From assembly GCA_023548195.1 (NCBI GenBank), contig JAJHZJ010000028.1:2553001-2617000 (forward strand): a stretch of 64,000 nucleotides of DNA, in the 5' to 3' direction. Below, piece after piece: positions 57,300 through 64,000 of this stretch (the stretch's first letter is position 1; every line of letters begins with the position of its first letter). This stretch comes from Bettongia penicillata ogilbyi (lineage: Eukaryota; Chordata; Mammalia; Diprotodontia; Potoroidae). The notes beneath the pieces were generated by a model. It did no database searches. It was not told where the DNA came from and saw only the letters and a program-made list of their open reading frames with translations. The position numbers were made by a program, and so were the translations under genes.

Positions 57300-57900
57300 A
57301 TAAGTTAAACCATCCTTGCTTTCTTGTTATAATTCAACTTGGTTGTAATGAATATCTTTTTATTCTACTGTCTACTATTTGCCAATGTTTTTATACCTAA
57401 TTTATTGATGTGTGAATAGTCATCAATTATTTTACCTTATAGTCTTTTTTCTCAATTTATTCATGCCAGCTTTAGAAATCAAAACCATTTTAATTTCATT
57501 AAAAGAATTGTGCAGCATGCTATCTTGCTTTAGAAATATTCCATAAATATAGGGATTACATGTTCTTCAAAATCTTGGAAGAATATATATGTGAATACAT
57601 CTAGTTTAGATCCCTTTTTAAGGAGTACCTCATTAATGATGCCCTATTGGATTTCTCCCTCCAATATTAGTCTGTATAGGTTATCTAATCCTATTTTGTA
57701 AATTGGTATGCTTTATATTTTTGTAGATAATTTATCTGTTTCTTTAGGGTTCTCAAACTTATTAACATAGAACTAGTTATGTTAATCTCTAATAATTTTC
57801 TTAATCTCTTGCCTTCATTATGATCTCTTCTTTACCATTTCTGTCCTTTTTTATTAAATTAGAAATTATAAATATTGTTTTAAAAATATATATCATATGT
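57300..57900 (-). repeat. L1 ORF2 relic
   Basis: Reverse L1 ORF2-like sequence (CTCATTAATGATGCCCTATT, GTTTCTTTAGGGTTCTCAAA). From 57,900 to about 58,780 I see only AT-rich DNA and a MIR-like scrap at 58,460-58,570. Confidence 0.4.
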
Positions 57901-58779
57901 ATTTGTGTATGTATTTACAAATGTCTTACTCTCCTTTGTTTGGCTCAGATGAAAATGACTCTTGTTTCTCCCACCCCATTCTCCATGTTTGTATAGTCTT
58001 ATATGTAAGAGTAGGTAATGTCACCTCATCTTTTCTAGCTGTAAATCAATGATCCTGTGATCTCTAACTCTGCTATAAAGGGATTATAAATTCTTTTCTC
58101 TATGAGTTTTTGATGTTCTTTTAGTTTTTAAATTTCTTCCTCTTGCAAACAGTGCTTAGATTTGCTAGGGAACAGATTCTGGATTGAGGCACATGCTGTT
58201 TAGTTTTACGTGGAATGTGAACTATACAATGTTACAGGTTGCCTTGGGTATCCACCAACCCACAATCTCTTTCATAATCTTATAGAAGCTAATTGATCAT
58301 CACTCCTCAGCTCTGACCCTGAGTGTACGGTAACCAAGTTCTCTAATGGCTGTAATATGTCTAAGGATGTATATTTGTGTTTCTCCTTGATTGCCTCTAC
58401 CTAGTCAATCACTCTCATTCATCCCTTTCTTTGCATACGTCTTGCATGGAAAATATCTTTAAAATTATAAAATCAAAGAACTAGAGCTGAAAGGGAAACC
58501 TTTTAGACCATGTATCCCACTCATCTTACAAAGGAAAAAAACTGAAGCCGAAAGAAGTGAACTAATTAGTGACAAAGAAAAAACCCCCCTACATATTTTA
58601 AAAGAAAATTCTTGACACTTCTTTTGTATGTAACCAATACGTAAATTTGTTTTCCTTGACAATATACTTTTGTTATAAGAGTTTTGATTTTATTTCTTTT
58701 TCAATGGAAGGGAGAAATGGAATGGGGCAAATTAGATTTTCACTGATTGAAAAAAATTTGTTAAATTAAAAAAAGAAAT

Positions 58780-60370
58780 ATAATGATCAACATAACAAGA
58801 GAGATATTTAATGTTCATGAATGTATCAAAATAACATAAGAAAAGGATAATGCTTTCTTAATTAGATATTATACCTACCATTAGTATACTACTTAAAATA
58901 CCAATGGATATCTTATAGAACTAAAAATGTTTTTACAGCAAACATCTCTGATAAAGGCCTTATTTCTCAAATATATAGAGAACTGCAAGTCATTCTGCAA
59001 TTGAAAATGGTCAGGCGTGTGAACAGGCAATTTTCAGATGAAGAAATCAAAACTATCTATAGTCATATGAAAAAAATGCTCTTAATCACTATTGATTAGA
59101 GGAATGCAAATTAAAACAACTTTAAGATACCACTGCACATCTATTAGATTGACTTACATGACACAAAAAGAAAATGATAAATATTGGAGAGGATGTGGCA
59201 AAATTGGGACACTAATGCATTGTTAGTAGAGTTGTGAACTGATCCAAACATTCTAGAGAGCAATTTGGAACTATACCCAAAAGGCAATCCCTTTAAATCA
59301 GCAATATCTCTACTAGGTCTATATTCCAAAGAGATTTGTTTTAAAAAAGGAAAAGGATCTACTTATACAAAAATATTTATAGCAGCTCTTTTTAAGACGG
59401 CAAAGAATCGGAAACTGAGGGGATGCCCATAATTGAGGGGAAGGGCTGAACAAGTTGTGGTATGTGTACATAATGGAATATTCTTGTGCTATAAGAAATG
59501 ATGAGCAGGCTGATTTCAGAAAAACCTGGAAAGACTTACATGAACTGGTGCTGAGTGAAGTGAGCAGAACCAGGAGAACATTGTATACAGTAATAGCAAT
59601 ACTGCGCAGCTATCAGCTTTGACAGACTTAGCTCTTCTCAGCAGTACAATGATCTAAGACAGTTTCTAAAGACTCATGATAGAAAATTCCACATCCGTAG
59701 AAAGAACTATGGAGTCTGAAAGCAGATCAAAGCATTCTATTTTCTCTTTTTTTTCTTTCTTGTGGATGTTCCCTTGTATTCTGATTCTTCTTTCACAACA
59801 TGACTAACGTGGAAATAGGTTTAATATAATTGTACATGTACAGCCTATATCAGATTACTTGCCATCTTGGGGAGGGAGGAGGGGGAGTAGGAGGGAGAAA
59901 AAAATTTCAGAAAGACTTAGATATATTGATGCAAAACAAAGTGAGCAGAGCCAGGAGAACATTATACATAGTAACAGCAATATTGTATGATCAACTATGA
60001 ATGACTTAGCTATTCCCAGCAACACAGTGATCCAAGATAATTCCAAAGGTATCAGGAGGAAAATTGTTATTCACATCCAGGTAAGAACTGATGTAATCTG
60101 AATACAGATCAAAGCATACCATTTTCACTTTATTTTTTTCATATCTTTCAAGTTTCTTTTGGTCTGTTTCTTCTTTCACAATATAATTAATATGGAAATA
60201 TGTTTTACATGATTGCACATATATAAGTCATATCAAATTGCTTACCATCTTAGGGAGAAGGGAGGTAAGGGAGAGGGAGAAAACTTGGAACTCAAAAATT
60301 TTAAATGAATGTTAAAATCTGTCTTTACATATGATTAGAATAAATAAAATACTATTTTTTTTTAAAAAAA
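58780..60370 (+). mobile_element. two overlapping L1 3' ends
   Basis: The first L1 (about 58,780-59,900) includes decayed ORF2 C-terminus (GGTCAGGCGTGTGAACAGGC, GGAGAGGATGTGGCAAAATT) and its 3' UTR up to GGGGAGGGAGGAGGGGGAG. A second 3' UTR copy starts about 59,905 (AAAAATTTCAGAAAGACTTA) and ends about 60,370, repeating the AGCCAGGAGAACATTATACA block. Confidence 0.65.
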
Positions 60371-61107
60371 GAACTAGATACAAATCTCAATGAAATTTAC
60401 ACAGAAAAATAAACTGGCAAGAATAGCACAGAGAAAACTAAAGACAAAAGTTAATAAAAGTGGTTTTGCACTTTCAGATTTTTAAATATATTTTAACATG
60501 ATTAACAACAAAATGACCAGGAACAAAATGTATGTGTGGGGGGTGGGGAAAGAAATAGACCAAGGGAATACAATAAACCCAATAGACATCCAACCAAATC
60601 TATGCAAATCATTAATGTTTGATAAAGCTTTGGAAAGTAAAACTTGAGTAAAAGATTCATTACTTAATAAAGATACTTAGGAAAATTGGTTGGAAATCTG
60701 TTGGAAAAACAATTTCCTACATCTTATATTATAAACTGTAGTGGGTTATAGCTGGATGGCAGACATAAACATCTAAGAACAAACAAAATAATATTATAAA
60801 AATGTTGAAAGAAAATAAAGTTAAATATTTATCTCAGTTGTGAAGGGAATATGATTTTTTTTCCCACTGAACAAATAGAAGTACTTATTAAGGATAAGAC
60901 AGATGTGCCTGACTATAAGGAATTTTTAAATTAGACACTCAGAAGAGGCAAAGTAAAATACAGGGTCTCACTGGTTGATAGACCTTGCTTTTGACCCTCA
61001 AGGAGGGCATACATCAGCATGGATGATCACAAGATGAGCAAGGCAAGAGTCAACTTTACTGACCATATGACCAATGGTCATAATATAGTCCCCTTCTCAG
61101 GTTGGGC
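60371..61107. other. unassigned stretch
   Basis: Part of 60,380-60,900 looks like decayed L1 ORF2 (AATAAACTGGCAAGAATAGC, AAGATACTTAGGAAAATTGG). About 60,960-61,107 is not recognised and continues after the L1 at 62,006. Confidence 0.3.
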
Positions 61108-61123
61108 AAGAAAGGGTGGTCCA

Positions 61124-61989
61124 CACATCACACCTATCAGATTGGCAAACATGACAGAACAGGAGGATGATAAATGCTGGAGAGGATGTGGGAGAGTTGG
61201 AACACTAATTCATTGTTGGTGGAGCTGTGAGCTGATCCAACCATTCTGGAGGACACTTTGGAACTATGTCCAAAGGGCTACAAAAATGTGCATACTCTTT
61301 GACCCAGCAATATCACTTCTAGGACTGTATCCCCAAGAGATCATAAAAATGGAAAAGGGTCCCACATGTACAAAAATATTTATAGCAACACTCTTTGTGG
61401 TGACCAAAAACTGGAAATCAAGGGGATGCCCATCAATTGGGGAATGACTGAATAAATTATGGTATATGAATGTTACGGAATACTACTGTGCTATAAGAAA
61501 TGATGAACAGGAAGACTTCAGAGAGTCCTGGAAAGACTTATATGAACTGATGCTGAGTGAAAGGAGCAGAACCAGGAGAACTTTGTGCACAGCAATGACC
61601 ACAGTGTGAGAGTTTTTTCTGGTAGACTTGGAATTTCATTGCAATGCAAGGACTTAAAAAAAAAAATTCCTAATGGTCCTTTAAGGCAAAATGCCTTCTA
61701 CATCCAGAGGAAGAACTATGGAATTCAATCGCAGAATGTAGCAGATTATTTTCTTTTGTATTACGTTTTGGTTTGTTATATGATTTCTCCCATTCATTTC
61801 GATTCTTCTATACAGCATGACTATGGTGAAAATGTATTTAATAGGAATGTATGTGTAAAACCTATCTAAAATTGTATGCCATCTTGAGGAGGGAGAGGGA
61901 AGAGAGGGGGGAGGGAGGGAAAAAAAATCTAAGTTATGTGGTAGTGATTGTAGAACACTGAAAATAAATAAAATTAATTTAAAAAAAAA
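61124..61989 (+). mobile_element. 5'-truncated L1, relatively young
   Basis: An 866-bp L1 3' end. Its ORF2 C-terminal frame stays open from the breakpoint to about 61,447 (HITPIRLANMTEQEDDKCWR, CGRVGTLIHCWWSCELIQPF, KNWKSRGCPSIGE), then comes the 3' UTR and an A-rich tail. Flanking duplications are AAGAAAGGGTGGTCCA (61108-61123) and AAGAAAGAGTGGTCCA (61990-62005), 15 of 16 identical. The open frame starting at 61,019 is host sequence read through into the L1, not a gene. Confidence 0.88.
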
Positions 61990-62005
61990 AAGAAAGAGTG
62001 GTCCA

Positions 62006-62540
62006 GAGGTACTAAAATAAGGTGAAGGACATTCCATATCATGATATTCCATATCCCATCCATGCTGGGTTTGGTTATCAGCACTCTTGTGATTAGGCAA
62101 GTGAACTTCATAACTGGCAAATAAGTACAGAACAGTGAATTTATAGATTTTAAAGTCTGAGGCCTACTGAAAGATCTATCTTACCTAATTATCCCTGTCT
62201 GACATATGTGAAACATGCATTAACACATGAGATTCTTATGCTAGTATTAGTTAACTAACTAAATATAACTTACTAGATGTATATATCACTAATGATCGCT
62301 AACAATTATTACCCCTATGGAATCACACTGAACTAATTAATACTGACTGGAACAAAACAGGGGTCTAATAAATCATCTCTCACCATCAGTGGGAAGAATG
62401 TGTATGTATTGGAATCACAGATGAGGAGATGATGTGTGGAAGGACCTGGTAATGTCATCGCTGCTCTCACCTAGACCTGCTCCTTGTCGGCTGCTGCATC
62501 CCTGCTGGGCCTGTTGGCTGTATTGATCCACTGGACTGTG
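62006..62540. other. unassigned stretch
   Basis: No repeat family or gene recognised. Confidence 0.4.
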
Positions 62541-62544
62541 ATGG

Positions 62545-63655
62545 TCTAGCTGGCATGTTCTTCTTTTTAGGACCAGTCAGTGTTTGCTCCCTTGCTTTTA
62601 AGTATGATGTTTTTTAGTATGATATTTTCAGCGATGTTGTCAGATGCCTTCAACAAGGATGAAAACAGCATCAACATTTAACTTGAAAAGGCAACAAGCC
62701 AAGACTAAAATGGAGGGGGAGTTAGTGCGAGTTTGTTTGCTTAATGCACTCAGTGCAGTCTGAGCCTGAGATGCAACAAAGTATCAAATGATTCTCCGGG
62801 GCTTATGCTAAATATAGGTTCTCCACCAGCCAGCATTGTACCACCCATACACTGGTTACAGCAAATGAAGATCTATTGAATGATGTGGATAAATTCACTT
62901 ACCCTGGCAGTATACTTTCCAGGGATGTACACATAGATGATGAGGTTGACACATGCATTACCAAAGCTAGTTCAGTGTTTGAGGGACTTTGAAAGAAAAT
63001 GTGGGAGAGAAGAAATATTAAAATGCCTACCAGACTGAAGGTCTACAGAGCCATTATACCAATGTATCAACACTATGTCAAAAAACTGAATCACTTCCAT
63101 TTGAATTGTCTTAGGAAGATTCTAAAGATCACTTGTCGGGATAAGGTACTAGACACTGAGAGGTTCTTTCTCAGTTCTGTATTGCCAGCCATTCAAGCTA
63201 CTGCAGAGAGTGCAACTCCAATGGATTCATCATATTGTTCAAAAGTCAAAAATATGCTTGCCTAAACGATTACTTTATGGAGAATTCACACAAGGGGATC
63301 AGAAGGAGTTATTCAAGAACACTCTGAAGATCTTTCTGAAAAATTTTAGAATTGTGTGACATGGGATACACTGACAAAAGATTACTCAACATGGCAGGTT
63401 CACATCAAAGAAGGTTCTGTGCTCTGTTAGCAGAGCAGAATTTCAGAAGCCCAAATGAAAGGTGAGATGTACAAATTTAGAGACATCTCCTCTCCAGATT
63501 TTCATGTGGACATTTTGCTGTCCAACCTGTGGTAGAGCCTTCTGAGCTCCTAGTGGTCTGATCAGCCACAGTCAGACACACTGTACGTTGACCCCAACAT
63601 AGCAATGTCATTTTGGTTCTCTCTGAGAATAAAAACAAAGGACAACAACCAACCA
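62545..63655 (+). mobile_element. RTE LINE, 3' part, dead
   Basis: A plus-strand RTE collinear with 51,620-52,750: GTATGATATTTTCAGCGATG, YFPGMYT-like frames, [20 protein letters not shown] (about 63,090), and a tail with TGTCATTTTGGTTCTCTCTG and GGACAACAACCAACCAAGCA. It is full of indels. Confidence 0.75.
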
Positions 63656-64000
63656 AGCAGACATTAAGCTTCAATCAGGGTATAACGGCTAAAACTTGTT
63701 CTTGAAAATAGAAGGTTGAGAGTTCCACACACAACTAAAAATATCTAGATGTCTTAGCCCGAAGGTTAAGATTAGCCCTGTAACTAAGAAGAAATAAAAA
63801 CCTTTTTTTTGTATAATAAGTACCTATTATAGGGTTCAGATAATTTGACTTACTCTCAAAATCCTCTCTCCTTTAAGTCCAAATGAAAGTAAGTCAAGTC
63901 AGGAAGCATTTATTAGCTAGTACCCTAATTCCCTTCAATGCTAGGGATACAAAGAAGGGCCAAAACATAATCCTAAGACTCTAGGAATTTTCATTTTGAT
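63656..64000 (-). repeat. unassigned, then L2 3' end at the window edge
   Basis: 63,656-63,890 is unassigned. From about 63,895 a reverse L2 3' end begins (GGAAGCATTTATTAGCTAGT, CTAGGGATACAAAGAAGGGC) and leaves the window. Confidence 0.5.

Noticed and set aside
61019..61447. A 142-codon frame as a gene
   Set aside because: Its first 35 codons are host DNA and the rest is an L1 ORF2 end joined at a target-site duplication.

Overview
The window is vertebrate nuclear DNA, almost certainly from a marsupial. The evidence is one multi-exon gene with vertebrate splice signals and a CpG-island promoter, embedded in the repeat mix typical of marsupials: L1 and half-L1 (HAL1) elements, RTE and BovB LINEs, L2, MIR-type and Mar1-like SINEs. 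No prokaryotic features, CRISPR arrays, tRNA or rRNA genes were seen. I cannot name the species.

The only intact host gene I can support is CASP8AP2 (FLASH), on the minus strand and covering about 45 kb. Its promoter and a short non-coding exon 1 lie in a CpG island at about 44.3-45.9 kb. The start codon is in exon 2 (31,162) and the stop codon at 270. Nine coding exons join with consistent phases and GT/AG borders into a 5,841-nt reading frame of 1,946 codons plus stop. The protein keeps the N-terminal LDLY motif and coiled coil used in histone pre-mRNA processing, a long charged middle region, three IDLT SUMO-interacting motifs and the C-terminal SANT/Myb-like domain.

The introns are mostly retroelements. 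Two full-length HAL1 elements (17,590-20,566 and 31,946-34,922) lie in the same orientation as CASP8AP2. Each has perfect target-site duplications, a GC-rich 5' region with three tandem monomers, and an intact L1-type ORF1 of 367 or 368 codons with no ORF2. Two older, broken HAL1 copies lie in the opposite orientation.

Upstream of the CpG island (46-64 kb) I see no intact gene. This part holds a long TC/CA microsatellite, a BovB relic, an L2 carrying a SINE, a nested L1/L1/RTE stack, a solo LTR inserted in a SINE, several L1 3' ends and two RTE copies. It also holds a processed pseudogene of C15orf48 (NMES1/MOCCI) at about 55.7-56.3 kb, whose 3' UTR still carries a copy of the miR-147 hairpin. 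All family assignments come from reading the sequence and from memory; no database search was run.
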